Shown here one piece after another: positions 8,934 to 18,088 of a stretch of DNA of 32,084 nucleotides (the first letter of the stretch is position 1; the number at the start of each line of letters is the position of its first letter). The translations under genes and the position numbers were made by a program. Below the pieces are notes generated by a model. The model was not told the DNA's origin and ran no database searches. It was given only the letters and a program-made list of their open reading frames with translations. This DNA is from Maribacter sp. (lineage in GTDB: Bacteria; Bacteroidota; Bacteroidia; Flavobacteriales; Flavobacteriaceae): assembly GCA_024643345.1 (NCBI GenBank), contig JAHENB010000001.1, positions 309,591-341,674 on the forward strand, read 5' to 3'.

Positions 8934-9394
8934 AGTGCAGCTATTTTTTCCAATTTGTGGTAATCAAATTTTGAGGTGTAATGTTTTTCGAGAAAAGTAC
9001 GCTTCCAGAAATGTTTTTTGAATATGAACAAAGGATCCTTAATCATAAAATAGGGGATATAATGATACCATTTAACACCTTGTCTTACATAAAAAGCTTC
9101 TAACTCGTCACTGACCCCCAATTCCTCCGCCGCTACCAGAGCGGCCATCCGTTGACATTTGGAACGAATAAAAAGCTTCGCTATCCGGTGCTGGACCCCA
9201 TGAACAAAAAAAAGATCTTTTGCCCTTTTGTAATCCTGATAGCGAGACCATCCATCTAAAAGGACCAGAAAAATGTGTACAAACGAAAAAAGAAAAAAAA
9301 CGACCCAAAATGCGATCGGAAACCAATTTCCTTTGAACAAAGCGCTTTCCAATTGCAACCAATATACATAAGACTCCAGAATAAATAGGAGCAA
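8930..9394 (-). CDS. Hypothetical membrane protein heading the ABC/LolA-like operon; start uncertain
   Basis: From a TTG at 9394 the frame gives 154 residues, with one clear membrane segment (PIAFWVVFFLFSFVHIFLVLL) and a basic, tyrosine-rich cytoplasmic tail. The frame is open upstream as far as 9520 and reads like protein: PESYISYYRTGRLLYGSLLL joins the TTG to complete a second membrane helix that the TTG start would cut. No ATG, GTG or TTG occurs in that extension. The only near-starts are two CTG codons at 9404-9409 and ATT or ATA codons further up. The end overlaps the ATPase start by 4 bases. I do not recognise the family. The reading frame is likely real; the start is not settled. Confidence 0.7.
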   Translation of the reverse strand: MLLFILESYVYWLQLESALFKGNWFPIAFWVVFFLFSFVHIFLVLLDGWSRYQDYKRAKDLFFVHGVQHRIAKLFIRSKCQRMAALVAAEELGVSDELEAFYVRQGVKWYHYIPYFMIKDPLFIFKKHFWKRTFLEKHYTSKFDYHKLEKIAAL

Positions 9395-9693
9395 AGAGCC
9401 ATACAGCAGCCTACCCGTTCTATAATAGGATATGTAAGATTCTGGCTGGGTTGGTAATCTTTCGATTTTTGCTGGTTTTAGGGGGTTAAAATAGTATAAA
9501 TTTTTAATAATTAAAAGTGATCAAATTATAAAATTACCGTTTAACCATCCCAGAATCGTATCGTTGGTTACGGGTATTAACTTAACCAGAACCTTATTCC
9601 ATGAAACACATTCAATCCAAGAAATAAGTTATTAATTCAATATAAGGCATATCATAGGTCGTTCAATTATTTTTTTGAGCTTATTTTTACGAC
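9395..9693. other. Intergenic region between divergent ABC operon and TauE/SafE gene
   Basis: This 299-base region is AT-rich. Its left third (9395-9520) may be the unstarted N-terminus of the 154-codon gene. On the minus strand around 9518-9526 there is TATAATTTG, one base longer than the TANNTTTG element. On the plus strand TATTTTTA lies close to the TauE start. Neither has a convincing -33 partner. No repeats or hairpins seen. Confidence 0.4.
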
Positions 9694-10449
9694 ATGGAGG
9701 CATGGTACCATTACGTACTTCTTATTGGGGTAGGTTTTCTTGTGGGTTTTATCAACACTGTAGCCGGTGGCGGATCTTTGATTTCGCTCCCAGTGCTCAT
9801 ATTTTTGGGACTTCCTCCCAGTTTGGCCAATGGGACCAATCGGGTCGCGGTGGTCATTCAAAATGCATTGGGAACCGCAGGTTTCAAAAGTAAAGGGGTT
9901 TCTACTTTTCCCTTCAATATTTATTTGGGCCTCTCGGCCATTTTTGGCTCTGTATTGGGTGCTTATATCGCAGTTGACCTCGAAGGCGAAACGTTTAACC
10001 GCATCCTGGCCATCATCATGATCATTGTCGTATTGCTCATTCTTTTAAAACCAAAGATGAAACTTGAGGAAATGCAGGAAAGAATTACGGGAAAACATTT
10101 ATGGATCGGTATTCTGGCCTTTTTCTTTTTTGGGATTTACGGTGGGTTCATTAATGCTGGTTTGGGAATTATTATAATCTTATTTTTGCATTATGTAAAC
10201 CGAATGACACTGATCAGGGCCAATGCGACCAAAGTCGTTGTGGTATTTATTTATACCGCTGCGGCATTGGGGGTTTTTATTTTCCATGATAAAGTGAATT
10301 GGGAAATTGGGTTGATTCTTGCCATTGGCAATGGAACCGGTGCCTGGGTCGCCAGCAGGGTATCGGTCGAGAAAGGCGATGGTTTCATCAAGACCTTTAT
10401 GGTAATTGTTGTTATGGCATTGGCGGTACGTCTTTGGTTTTTTACTTGA
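9694..10449 (+). CDS. TauE/SafE-family sulfite/anion exporter
   Basis: The protein has 251 residues and about seven to eight membrane segments. The N-terminal half carries the family signature: a G-F-I-N-T-V-A-G-G-G-S-L-I-S stretch near residues 19-32, then LANGTNRVAVV. The second half repeats it as GIYGGFINAGLGI and NATKVVVVFIYT, the internal duplication typical of TauE/SafE. Family members export sulfite, sulfoacetate or other organic anions. An alternative ATG three codons later (9703) is possible. The nitroreductase starts 10 bases after the stop, so the two are probably one transcript. The substrate is not inferable. Confidence 0.88.
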   Translation: MEAWYHYVLLIGVGFLVGFINTVAGGGSLISLPVLIFLGLPPSLANGTNRVAVVIQNALGTAGFKSKGVSTFPFNIYLGLSAIFGSVLGAYIAVDLEGETFNRILAIIMIIVVLLILLKPKMKLEEMQERITGKHLWIGILAFFFFGIYGGFINAGLGIIIILFLHYVNRMTLIRANATKVVVVFIYTAAALGVFIFHDKVNWEIGLILAIGNGTGAWVASRVSVEKGDGFIKTFMVIVVMALAVRLWFFT

Positions 10450-10459
10450 AAAATTCATT

Positions 10460-11092
10460 ATGGATATTATAGAGCGGCTAGAATGGCGTTATGCGGTAAA
10501 AAAATTCGACTCAAACCGAATACTTCCCGCTGAACAGATTTATAGGTTGAAACGGGCTTTTAATCTTACTGCCACTTCCTATGGTCTGCAGCCATTGAAA
10601 TTGGTGGTATTGCACAATAAGGAAAAGCAAGAGCGGCTTGTAGCACATTCCTACGGCCAAAAACAATTGGCGCAAGCCTCGCACGTGCTGGTCATCTGTA
10701 TCGAAAAAAACATCGATGATGAATACATTCATAAATATTTCGAGCAGGTCAAGCAGATTCGTGGTACCAGTGAGGAAATATTGAACCCCTTCAAAGAAGC
10801 ACTGGTAGAAGACTTCATCAAAAAAGAGGTGACGGAAATTCGAAACTGGGCCACCAACCAAGCTTATTTGGCCATGGGCAATTTACTTACGGTCTGTGCT
10901 TTGGAACAGATCGATTCCTGTCCCATGGAAGGTTTTGTACCGGGCGCTTACGACGAAATGTTGGGATTGTCTCAATTGGGATTGACCTCTGTCCTCGTTT
11001 TGCCCATCGGGTACCGCTCTCAGGACGATTTATTTGCTTCCCTTAAGAAAGTACGAAAAGATATAGATCTTAGTGTGATTGATATGTCGTAG
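10460..11092 (+). CDS. Nitroreductase-family NAD(P)H-dependent FMN oxidoreductase
   Basis: The ATG at 10460 gives 210 residues (MDIIERLEWRYAVKKFD). A longer frame from 10406 overlaps the transporter and lacks support. RYAVKKFD is the FMN-phosphate-binding entry of NfsB/NfnB-type nitroreductases. Other family features are a TATSYGLQPLKLVVL segment, a C-terminal CALEQIDSCPMEGF stretch like the NfsB PMEGF motif, and VLPIGYRSQDD. The enzyme is expected to be a cytosolic FMN homodimer that reduces nitroaromatics, quinones or enones. It probably shares a transcript with the TauE/SafE exporter. Confidence 0.9.
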   Translation: MDIIERLEWRYAVKKFDSNRILPAEQIYRLKRAFNLTATSYGLQPLKLVVLHNKEKQERLVAHSYGQKQLAQASHVLVICIEKNIDDEYIHKYFEQVKQIRGTSEEILNPFKEALVEDFIKKEVTEIRNWATNQAYLAMGNLLTVCALEQIDSCPMEGFVPGAYDEMLGLSQLGLTSVLVLPIGYRSQDDLFASLKKVRKDIDLSVIDMS

Positions 11093-11165
11093 GGGATAAT
11101 GCAGACCGGTTAATTCAATTTTTGTAAACCGTAAGATTCATTTATAATCAATAAAAAAAACAAGT

Positions 11166-12368
11166 ATGCCGGGATTCGAACTTTTTGGCGATAAAGAAAG
11201 AACTCATGTTCAGGAAGTTCTCGATTCGGGAGTGTTGATGCGATATGGGTTCGATGGCATGCGCAATGGCAAATGGAAAGCTGTTTCATTGGAGAATGCC
11301 CTTGCCGAAAGGATGCAGGTTAAGTATGCGCAGGTAGTCAGCAGTGGTACCGCCGCACTTACGGTGGCACTTGCCAGTGCGGGCATAGGGGCAGGTGATG
11401 AAGTGATTATGCCCACGTTTACCTTTGTGGCCAGTTTTGAGTCGATTTTAGCGATAGGGGCGATACCTATATTGGTAAACGTTGACGATACCTTGACCCT
11501 TGACCCGGAATCTGTAGAACAGGCCATTACCCCTCGAACCAAAGTGGTGATGCCGGTTCATATGTGCGGTTCAATGGCCGATTTGGGGGCGCTCAAGCAG
11601 ATTTGCGAGAAGCACGGCCTTTTGTTGCTCGAGGATGCTTGTCAAGCCATTGGAGGCACGTATGAAGGCAGGCCATTGGGAAGTATTGGTGATCTGGGCT
11701 GTTTTTCGTTCGACTACGTGAAAACCATCACTTGTGGTGAGGGAGGTGCCATCATCACTAATAATGAAAACTACCATAAAAATGCCGATCATTATTCCGA
11801 TCATGGGCACGATCATGTCGGAAAGGATCGCGGGGCAGAAAAGCACCCTTATTTAGGGTATAATTTCAGGATTTCGGAGTTGAATGCGGCAGTCGGACTT
11901 GCACAAATTTCTCGATTGGACGATTTTCTCTACTTGCAAAAAAAGCATTATACTATTCTAAGGAAGGCCCTGGAACTTTTACCGGGCATCATTTTTAGAC
12001 GGGTTCCGTTGGGCGGGGTTGAGAGTTATGCGTTTTTGAGTTTTTTCCTGCCTGATGAAAATTCAGCAAGAAGCGCACATAGCGCCCTAGCACGGAATGG
12101 CGTCGACGGTTGTTTTTATTGGTACGACAACAATTGGCACTACTATCGCAAATGGGAGCACTTACTGCAACAAAAAACTTTGGGAAAATTGCCGGAAGAA
12201 GTAGTGCGGCAACTCCCTGATTACCAAGAGGACAGTTTTTCAATGTCGGATCATTGGGTAGGTCGTAACATTTCGTGTTTGATCAAATTGGGTTGGTCCG
12301 AAGAGGAAGTAAAAAATCGTGCCTCAAAAATGGTGGAGGCCTTAAGACCACTTTTGAATAATCAGTAG
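11166..12368 (+). CDS. DegT/DnrJ/EryC1/StrS-family PLP aminotransferase
   Basis: The protein has 400 residues. The pyridoxal-phosphate lysine is K186 in SFDYVKTITCGEGG, the family's S-F-x(3)-K-x(4)-G-E-G-G signature. D157 in LEDACQ should bind the pyridine nitrogen, and SSGTAAL near residue 60 holds the phosphate. Relatives transfer an amino group from glutamate to keto-sugars for LPS, capsule or natural products. The usual sugar-nucleotide neighbours (epimerase/dehydratase, glycosyltransferases) are absent, so the substrate is open. TTTTTG at about 11119-11124 and TATAAT at 11143-11148 could be a promoter 14-20 bases upstream. The stop overlaps the convergent ribB stop by 7 bases. Confidence 0.9.
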   Translation: MPGFELFGDKERTHVQEVLDSGVLMRYGFDGMRNGKWKAVSLENALAERMQVKYAQVVSSGTAALTVALASAGIGAGDEVIMPTFTFVASFESILAIGAIPILVNVDDTLTLDPESVEQAITPRTKVVMPVHMCGSMADLGALKQICEKHGLLLLEDACQAIGGTYEGRPLGSIGDLGCFSFDYVKTITCGEGGAIITNNENYHKNADHYSDHGHDHVGKDRGAEKHPYLGYNFRISELNAAVGLAQISRLDDFLYLQKKHYTILRKALELLPGIIFRRVPLGGVESYAFLSFFLPDENSARSAHSALARNGVDGCFYWYDNNWHYYRKWEHLLQQKTLGKLPEEVVRQLPDYQEDSFSMSDHWVGRNISCLIKLGWSEEEVKNRASKMVEALRPLLNNQ

Positions 12369-13504
12369 CCTAGATAGCCTACGATTTCCAAGCCATAACC
12401 TACCATGCCTACACGCTTGGTCTGAGCCGTATTTGTGAGCAGCCTAATTTTGCTGATATTCAAATCGTGCAATATTTGTGCGCCAACGCCAAAATCCTTG
12501 GTATCCATATCTATTTTCGGGGCCTTAAAAATACCCTTTTTTTGTAATCCCTTCAATTCGGTAAGCCTGTTCAATAAATTTAGGGCACTGAATTCTTGGT
12601 TAATAAAAACAAATGCCCCTTTTTCGGCCTCATTTATGGCCTTGAACATGTCTTCCAGTTTTTTATCGGGATTGTCTGTCAGGGTGCCCAAGATGTCATT
12701 GTTCACCAAGGTCGCGTTAATCCTGGTCAGCACAGGTTCGTCTTGGCTCCAATTTCCTTTGGTAAGAGCTATATGCACTTGGTCATTTGTGGTCTGTTTA
12801 TATGCGCGAAGCCTAAAATCACCAAAACGAGTGGTAATGTTAAAGTCTTCCTTTTTTTCGATCAGGCTGTCATGTTCCATTCGGTAGGCCACCAAATCCT
12901 CTATTGAAATCACTTTTAGATCAAACCTTTTGGCCACTTTCATCAACTGCGGCAAACGGGCCATCGTACCGTCTTCGTTCAGGATTTCGACCAATATGCC
13001 GGCAGGCTTTAAGCCGGCCAAGCGGGCCAGATCAATTGAGGCCTCCGTATGCCCGGTTCTTCGTAAAACGCCTCCATTTTTGGCCCTAAGCGGAAAGATA
13101 TGACCGGGCCTTCCCAAATCGTGGGGTTTGGTCAGTTCATCTGTCAAAGCCAAAATGGTTTTGGCCCTGTCATGTACCGATATTCCAGTAGTACAGCCAT
13201 GCCCTATCAAATCTACGGAAACGGTAAACTGGGTTTGGTGCAATACCGTATTGTTCTGTACCATCATGTCCAGGTCAAGTTCGTGACAACGATCTTCGGT
13301 GAGCGGCGCACAGATAAGGCCACGACCATGTTGGGCCATAAAATTGATCATCTCTGGGGTGACCTTCTCCGCTGCAGCGATAAAATCCCCTTCATTTTCC
13401 CGGTTTTCATCGTCAACCACTATAATTACCTTGCCCTTGCCGATATCGGCTATTGCCTCTTCTATGGTATTCAATTGTATATGCTTCTCCAATTTTGCAA
13501 TCAT
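12362..13504 (-). CDS. ribB: 3,4-dihydroxy-2-butanone 4-phosphate synthase fused to a degenerate GTP cyclohydrolase II-like domain
   Basis: The protein has 380 residues. The N-terminal 205 are a complete DHBP synthase, which makes the four-carbon unit of riboflavin from ribulose 5-phosphate. The acidic metal loop [10 protein letters not shown] is at 31-40, followed by [22 protein letters not shown], and [10 protein letters not shown] with RRTGHTEAS. From about residue 216 the chain follows the GTP cyclohydrolase II fold ([20 protein letters not shown]). However, it contains no cysteine, so the zinc triad of RibA (HSEC...CDCG) is gone, and the QEGR motif reads QEFS. It should not have cyclohydrolase activity. 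The start overlaps the LptF/G permease stop by 4 bases. Confidence 0.93.
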   Translation of the reverse strand: MIAKLEKHIQLNTIEEAIADIGKGKVIIVVDDENRENEGDFIAAAEKVTPEMINFMAQHGRGLICAPLTEDRCHELDLDMMVQNNTVLHQTQFTVSVDLIGHGCTTGISVHDRAKTILALTDELTKPHDLGRPGHIFPLRAKNGGVLRRTGHTEASIDLARLAGLKPAGILVEILNEDGTMARLPQLMKVAKRFDLKVISIEDLVAYRMEHDSLIEKKEDFNITTRFGDFRLRAYKQTTNDQVHIALTKGNWSQDEPVLTRINATLVNNDILGTLTDNPDKKLEDMFKAINEAEKGAFVFINQEFSALNLLNRLTELKGLQKKGIFKAPKIDMDTKDFGVGAQILHDLNISKIRLLTNTAQTKRVGMVGYGLEIVGYLGY

Positions 13505-15018
13505 GTAGTTACCGTTTTGTTCTTTTTCCCAAATCTCGCTCTGAAGGTGTCAAACAAAGAACCGAAGGTCATTAGACCTTTATCCGCAGTGGCCCTTTTG
13601 GTCAAATAAATACCCAAAGGTAACATAATCAAAGTAGAAAGCCATGCCCCAAAAATGGGATGAATGTTATTCTCTTTGGCGTAGTTTCCTGCGAAAACCC
13701 CAACAAAATAATAGACCAGGAACAATATGATGGCAATGACCATTGGTAAACCAACACCCCCTTTTCGAATGATGGCCCCTAGCGGTGCCCCTACAAAAAA
13801 AAGAATGATACAGGAAAGGGCCAGGGCAAATTTCTTGTGCAGCGAAAGAATATGCATATTGTGAATTTTGTACCTTTTTTCAAGTTCATCCTTTTTCGCT
13901 TGGATAGAGGAGAGGATGTTCGTTATTGAATTCTTGGCGGAATTCATGATTTGCCCTTGTTGCCGGTCTTGATAAAGATCGATTACATTGTCAAATGCTT
14001 TAGGGCCACTGCCAGGTTTAAGGAGCGTTTCTACCGTGCTTTCATCCAAGGTGTTCGTACTGTCTATGATACCGCCGGTTAGGCGTACCGGAGGTTTGGT
14101 GCTGTCATTTTCAATTAATGGGATAAACCCTCCCATGCGATTGATGATGTTTTTTGAAAAGGCGCCAACGATCCTGATATTGTCTTTTTTGATCGAATCG
14201 ATATCCTTTGTCAAACGGGCAACGTTTTTCATTTTATCGGTACTGATATTCATTTCTTGTTCGAGGTCTTGATCGTTTTCTGGGATTTCTATGTTGATGC
14301 GGTACACCTCGAAGTTCGATTTTGCATAAGGAAACTTTCGCTTTTCCCCAGGTTTTTTAGTAATTACATCCTGATAATAATGTCCGTTGGTCAAAACCAA
14401 TTGAATGACATCGGAATTTTGGCTGCTCACCAACTCTCCGGTTTCGGCCTTGATAACCGTATTGTTCACATTACTGGGGGTCTTTTGGTGTATGATGACA
14501 TTTCTTAAAAAGCGGTCTTTTTCGCCAAATTTTTCATCCACCTTAATGCTCATTCCCTCGAAATCGCTGAAAACCCCTTCTTCAATCGCAGCGGCCGGTT
14601 TTATCTTGGCTATATTTCGGCGCATGTTGTAAATTTTCTGCTCTGATGCAGGGATCACGCTGTTAGCAAAATAAAAAGTAACCCCGCCCAACAATGAGAC
14701 AAAGACGATCAAGCTGAGCATGGCCCTTTGCAAAGAAATGCCCGAAGCTTTCATGGCAGCAAATTCATAGTTTTCGGCAAACGTTCCGAAAGTGAGGATG
14801 GAGGACAGCAGCACCGTTAAGGGCAAGACCTTTTCGGTAAGATTGGGCATCAAATAAAACAGAAATTTGCCAATTATAACAATATCGAGGCCCTTACCTG
14901 CCAAGTCATCGATAAAGAGCCAAATAGTTTGGAAGATGAAGATAAACATCAAAATCACAAACGAACTGAAAAAATTAAAGAGAAACCGAGAAAGAATATA
15001 TTGGTCTAGAATTCGCAA
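13501..15018 (-). CDS. LptF/LptG-family permease (YjgP/YjgQ type)
   Basis: The protein has 505 residues. It opens with the family start [17 protein letters not shown], then membrane helices, a long periplasmic loop from about residue 120 to 385, and a C-terminal bundle of three helices. The sequence [17 protein letters not shown] is the conserved coupling-helix region. LptF and LptG pair with the ATPase LptB to lift LPS out of the inner membrane. This protein is longer than E. coli LptF/G (about 360 residues) because of an enlarged loop of about 130 extra residues. It sits 4 bases after lolA and overlaps ribB by 4 bases. I cannot tell LptF from LptG. Confidence 0.88.
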   Translation of the reverse strand: MRILDQYILSRFLFNFFSSFVILMFIFIFQTIWLFIDDLAGKGLDIVIIGKFLFYLMPNLTEKVLPLTVLLSSILTFGTFAENYEFAAMKASGISLQRAMLSLIVFVSLLGGVTFYFANSVIPASEQKIYNMRRNIAKIKPAAAIEEGVFSDFEGMSIKVDEKFGEKDRFLRNVIIHQKTPSNVNNTVIKAETGELVSSQNSDVIQLVLTNGHYYQDVITKKPGEKRKFPYAKSNFEVYRINIEIPENDQDLEQEMNISTDKMKNVARLTKDIDSIKKDNIRIVGAFSKNIINRMGGFIPLIENDSTKPPVRLTGGIIDSTNTLDESTVETLLKPGSGPKAFDNVIDLYQDRQQGQIMNSAKNSITNILSSIQAKKDELEKRYKIHNMHILSLHKKFALALSCIILFFVGAPLGAIIRKGGVGLPMVIAIILFLVYYFVGVFAGNYAKENNIHPIFGAWLSTLIMLPLGIYLTKRATADKGLMTFGSLFDTFRARFGKKNKTVTT

Positions 15019-15022
15019 CGGC

Positions 15023-15664
15023 TTAATTTCTTATGATGTAGTACCCTTCGTCTTTATACTTGCCCTCATCAAAATTAAATAAGGTTTTCGATAAATTCTG
15101 GTCTGTTTTAAAAGAATTAACAGTAATGGTCGTTACAGTACCGTTTTTACCGGTTTCTATAAGTTTATAGATATGTTTGGTCTCTACATCGATACCCAAC
15201 AATATTGATTTGATCTCGGTATTGGTGTCTATCGGTATGAGTTTTACATATTGTATTTTGCGGCCTTGGACGTTCTGCAGGATATCCCATTGGTAATTGT
15301 GGCCCTGCTTATAAAAAGTGAGCATTTTTGAGGGCGTGATGGTATTTTCATCCTCTGCCTTGTCCTCAATGGTCACTTCTTCGTTTTCAGGTACGATGGT
15401 GTAGACCTTCTTCCCATCGAACAATTGCTGAGAACCCAGATAATTGAATAGATAGTTGTCGCCTTGGAGGGTGACGTCGCCCCTGGTTTCAGTATTTACA
15501 TCGGCCTCCTTATTGTCGAGTACATATTTGAAGTCAACAAAGATGTTGTCGTACCCCTTCACCTTATTGTATACTTCATCAAGTAATGCCTTGGCTTTGT
15601 TGGCGTCTTGGGCGTTTGAAACCGAAACGGCAACAAGGGCCATAAGTAAAAATATTTGCTTCAT
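15023..15664 (-). CDS. lolA: Outer-membrane lipoprotein carrier protein LolA
   Basis: Starting at the ATG at 15664 gives 213 residues with a signal peptide (MKQIFLLMALVAVSVSNAQ). An ATG at 15685 is in frame but would overlap ftsK by 14 bases. The mature part matches LolA: helix ANKAKALLDEVYNKVKGYDNIFVDFKY, then G-D-V-T-L-Q-G-D-N-Y-L-F-N-Y, D-G-K-K-V-Y-T-I, a TPSKMLTFYKQG segment and D-V-E-T-K-H-I-Y-K-L-I-E. It carries lipoproteins through the periplasm to the outer membrane. The gene lies between ftsK (7-base gap) and the LptF/G permease (4-base gap), so all are probably one transcript. Confidence 0.88.
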   Translation of the reverse strand: MKQIFLLMALVAVSVSNAQDANKAKALLDEVYNKVKGYDNIFVDFKYVLDNKEADVNTETRGDVTLQGDNYLFNYLGSQQLFDGKKVYTIVPENEEVTIEDKAEDENTITPSKMLTFYKQGHNYQWDILQNVQGRKIQYVKLIPIDTNTEIKSILLGIDVETKHIYKLIETGKNGTVTTITVNSFKTDQNLSKTLFNFDEGKYKDEGYYIIRN

Positions 15665-15671
15665 GGTGTGC

Positions 15672-18035
15672 TTAGTTTTGTTCATTTTTCAATAGTTGCT
15701 CAAGCGTACTTAAATCAGTGATAAGGACCTGCCGTGCCTTACTGCCTTCAAAAGGCCCAACAATCCCCGCGGCCTCCAACTGATCGATGATGCGACCGGC
15801 ACGGTTATAGCCGAGCTTGAGCTTTCGTTGGATCAAAGAGGCCGATCCCTGTTGCGCGGTCACGATTACCTCTGCAGCATCACGGAACAAGGCATCCCTC
15901 TCGGAAATATCATAATCAATACTTGTGCCAGAATCCTCACCAATATATTCAGGAAGTTCGTAGGCTTCTGGGTATCCTCTTTGGGAACCTATGAACTCGG
16001 TTATTTTGGCTACCTCCGGAGTGTCAACAAATGCGCATTGGATCCTTGTGACATCATTGCCCTGGGTAAATAACATATCGCCCCGACCGATCAACTGATC
16101 GGCGCCTTGGGTGTCCAAAATGGTCCTTGAATCTATTTTGGAAGTGACCCGAAAGGCGATTCGAGCCGGAAAATTGGCTTTGATTATCCCTGTGATCACA
16201 TTGACCGATGGACGCTGTGTGGCGATGATCAAATGAATGCCTATGGCCCGTGCCAATTGTGCCAATCGGGCAATTGGCGTTTCAACTTCCTTACCGGCGG
16301 TCATGATCAGGTCTGCGAACTCATCGATGACCAAAACAATGTAGGGCAAAAACCTATGGCCATCGTGAGGGTTCAATTTTCTGGTCTTGAACTTTACGTT
16401 GTATTCCTTGATGTTCCTCACCATGGCCAACTTTAACAACTCATATCGATTGTCCATCTCGATGCACAATGAATTCAAAGTGTTGATTACCTTGGTGTTG
16501 TCGGTAATAATGGCATCTTCCATATCGGGCAGTTTCGCCAAATAATGCCTTTCTATCTTATTAAAGAGGGTAAGTTCTACCTTTTTGGGATCGACAAGCA
16601 CAAACTTTACCTCTGCCGGATGTTTTTTATAGAGCAGGGAGGTCAACACGGCGTTTAAGCCTACTGATTTACCTTGCCCGGTGGCGCCTGCCATTAAAAG
16701 GTGGGGCATTTTGGCCAAATCTACCACGAAGGTTTCATTGCTAATGGTTTTCCCAAAGGCGATGGGCAGTTGCATTTCGGCTTTTTGGAATTTGCTTGAT
16801 GCGATGACCGATCGCATCGATACGATCGTTGCATTCTTGTTGGGTACCTCAATACCGATGGTTCCTTTACCGGGGATGGGCGCGATAATACGTATCCCCA
16901 ATGCCGCGAGGGAAAGGGCTATATCGTCTTCCAGGTTTTTTATTTTTGAAATACGGATACCAGCATCGGGCACGATTTCATAAAGGGTAACCGTAGGTCC
17001 GATTGTGGCTTTGATCTGCGCTATTCCGATCTTGTAGTTCCGTAGCGTTTCTACGATTTTATTTTTGTTTTCTTCAAGTTCCTCCTGGTTGATGGTGATG
17101 CCCCCGGTAGCACCATGTGGGTCAAGAAGGTCGATAGGCGGAAATTTATAACTTCCCAATTCCAAAGTGGGGTCAAATTCACCAAAATCGGCCACCAATT
17201 TGTCCGCTATGTTGTCTTTTTCTTCTTGTTCGACCACCGGGGCCTCGACTTGCATGGCCAAATCATCTTTTAATTCTTCCTGCACCGGCTCAGTGACTTC
17301 AAAGGATTCTTCGCCATCTTTGTGTAGCGACGGAATATCCTTTTTGTGTGTATAGGTATCCAGAATCATAGGGTCTTCCGATTCGCTCCCAAAATCGCTT
17401 TTTAATGTTGTCTCGCTGTTAGTTCCTTTCAAATCACTTGTGAGCGAAGCCTTCTTTTGATTCAAATACACCATTATTTCATCAGGACTTACCTTAAACA
17501 AACGGACCAAAATAAAGATCAGACCAAATAAAAGTAATAGGAAAACACCGATCTTACCGGTATAGTCCTGAAGGAAATCATTCATTTCAAAACCGACCAA
17601 TCCGCCCAATAATGGTCTTTCAGCAGCAAAAAAGCCAAGGGCGATAGAAATCCAAATCATGAACAAAAGGCCCCATATCCATTTTTTTAGCAACCCCCTT
17701 TTGGTAAGGCTAAGAAACATATATAGGCCTGTCATGAACAACAGCGCCGTGATAATAAGTGAAGCAAGCCCAAAACCACGGTACATGGCGAAATGGCTTA
17801 CGGCTGCACCAAATTTATTGAGCAAGTTCAAGGCTTTCTCATTCCTATTACTGAATTCGCTCAGTAAACTTTGGTCGTCCTGCCAAGTGAAATAGAAGGA
17901 AATAAAGGAAAAAAATAATGCCACACTGAAAAGCATCAAAAGGCTTCCCAATATGATTTTATTTTGTTTGGATATCGCAAAAGCCGATTTCTTTTTGGGG
18001 CTTACCGTTTTCGACTTTTTCACCTTCTTTGCCAT
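15672..18035 (-). CDS. ftsK: DNA translocase FtsK
   Basis: The protein has 787 residues. A short basic N-terminus (KKVKKSKT) is followed by four membrane helices to about residue 180, then an acidic linker rich in E and D to about 300. The motor follows: Walker A GATGQGKS near 450 and Walker B VLVIDEFADLIM. The C-terminal winged-helix gamma domain (KLKLGYNRAGRIIDQLE) reads polar DNA sequences. FtsK pumps chromosome ends across the septum and activates XerCD at dif. A promoter matching the Bacteroidota consensus lies just upstream. It is the first gene of the ftsK-lolA-LptF/G-ribB run. Confidence 0.96.
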   Translation of the reverse strand: MAKKVKKSKTVSPKKKSAFAISKQNKIILGSLLMLFSVALFFSFISFYFTWQDDQSLLSEFSNRNEKALNLLNKFGAAVSHFAMYRGFGLASLIITALLFMTGLYMFLSLTKRGLLKKWIWGLLFMIWISIALGFFAAERPLLGGLVGFEMNDFLQDYTGKIGVFLLLLFGLIFILVRLFKVSPDEIMVYLNQKKASLTSDLKGTNSETTLKSDFGSESEDPMILDTYTHKKDIPSLHKDGEESFEVTEPVQEELKDDLAMQVEAPVVEQEEKDNIADKLVADFGEFDPTLELGSYKFPPIDLLDPHGATGGITINQEELEENKNKIVETLRNYKIGIAQIKATIGPTVTLYEIVPDAGIRISKIKNLEDDIALSLAALGIRIIAPIPGKGTIGIEVPNKNATIVSMRSVIASSKFQKAEMQLPIAFGKTISNETFVVDLAKMPHLLMAGATGQGKSVGLNAVLTSLLYKKHPAEVKFVLVDPKKVELTLFNKIERHYLAKLPDMEDAIITDNTKVINTLNSLCIEMDNRYELLKLAMVRNIKEYNVKFKTRKLNPHDGHRFLPYIVLVIDEFADLIMTAGKEVETPIARLAQLARAIGIHLIIATQRPSVNVITGIIKANFPARIAFRVTSKIDSRTILDTQGADQLIGRGDMLFTQGNDVTRIQCAFVDTPEVAKITEFIGSQRGYPEAYELPEYIGEDSGTSIDYDISERDALFRDAAEVIVTAQQGSASLIQRKLKLGYNRAGRIIDQLEAAGIVGPFEGSKARQVLITDLSTLEQLLKNEQN

Positions 18036-18055
18036 TCAATCGTCAGTTCTGGGGT

Positions 18056-18088
18056 CAAAAATACGAATTTAGCCCTGAAGGCCTCAAA
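18056..18088 (-). promoter_or_regulatory. Promoter for ftsK-lolA-LptF/G-ribB
   Basis: On the minus strand TTTG (18085-18088) is separated by 21 bases from TATTTTTG (18056-18063), an exact TANNTTTG match. The -33 box lies within the end of dgkA. The leader to the ftsK ATG at 18035 would be about 13 bases. Confidence 0.6.

Noticed and set aside
12435-13609. Long plus-strand open frames opposite ribB (up to 169 codons).
   Set aside because: They lie antisense to a clearly functional gene with conserved motifs and have no recognisable domain; they are complements of its coding sequence.
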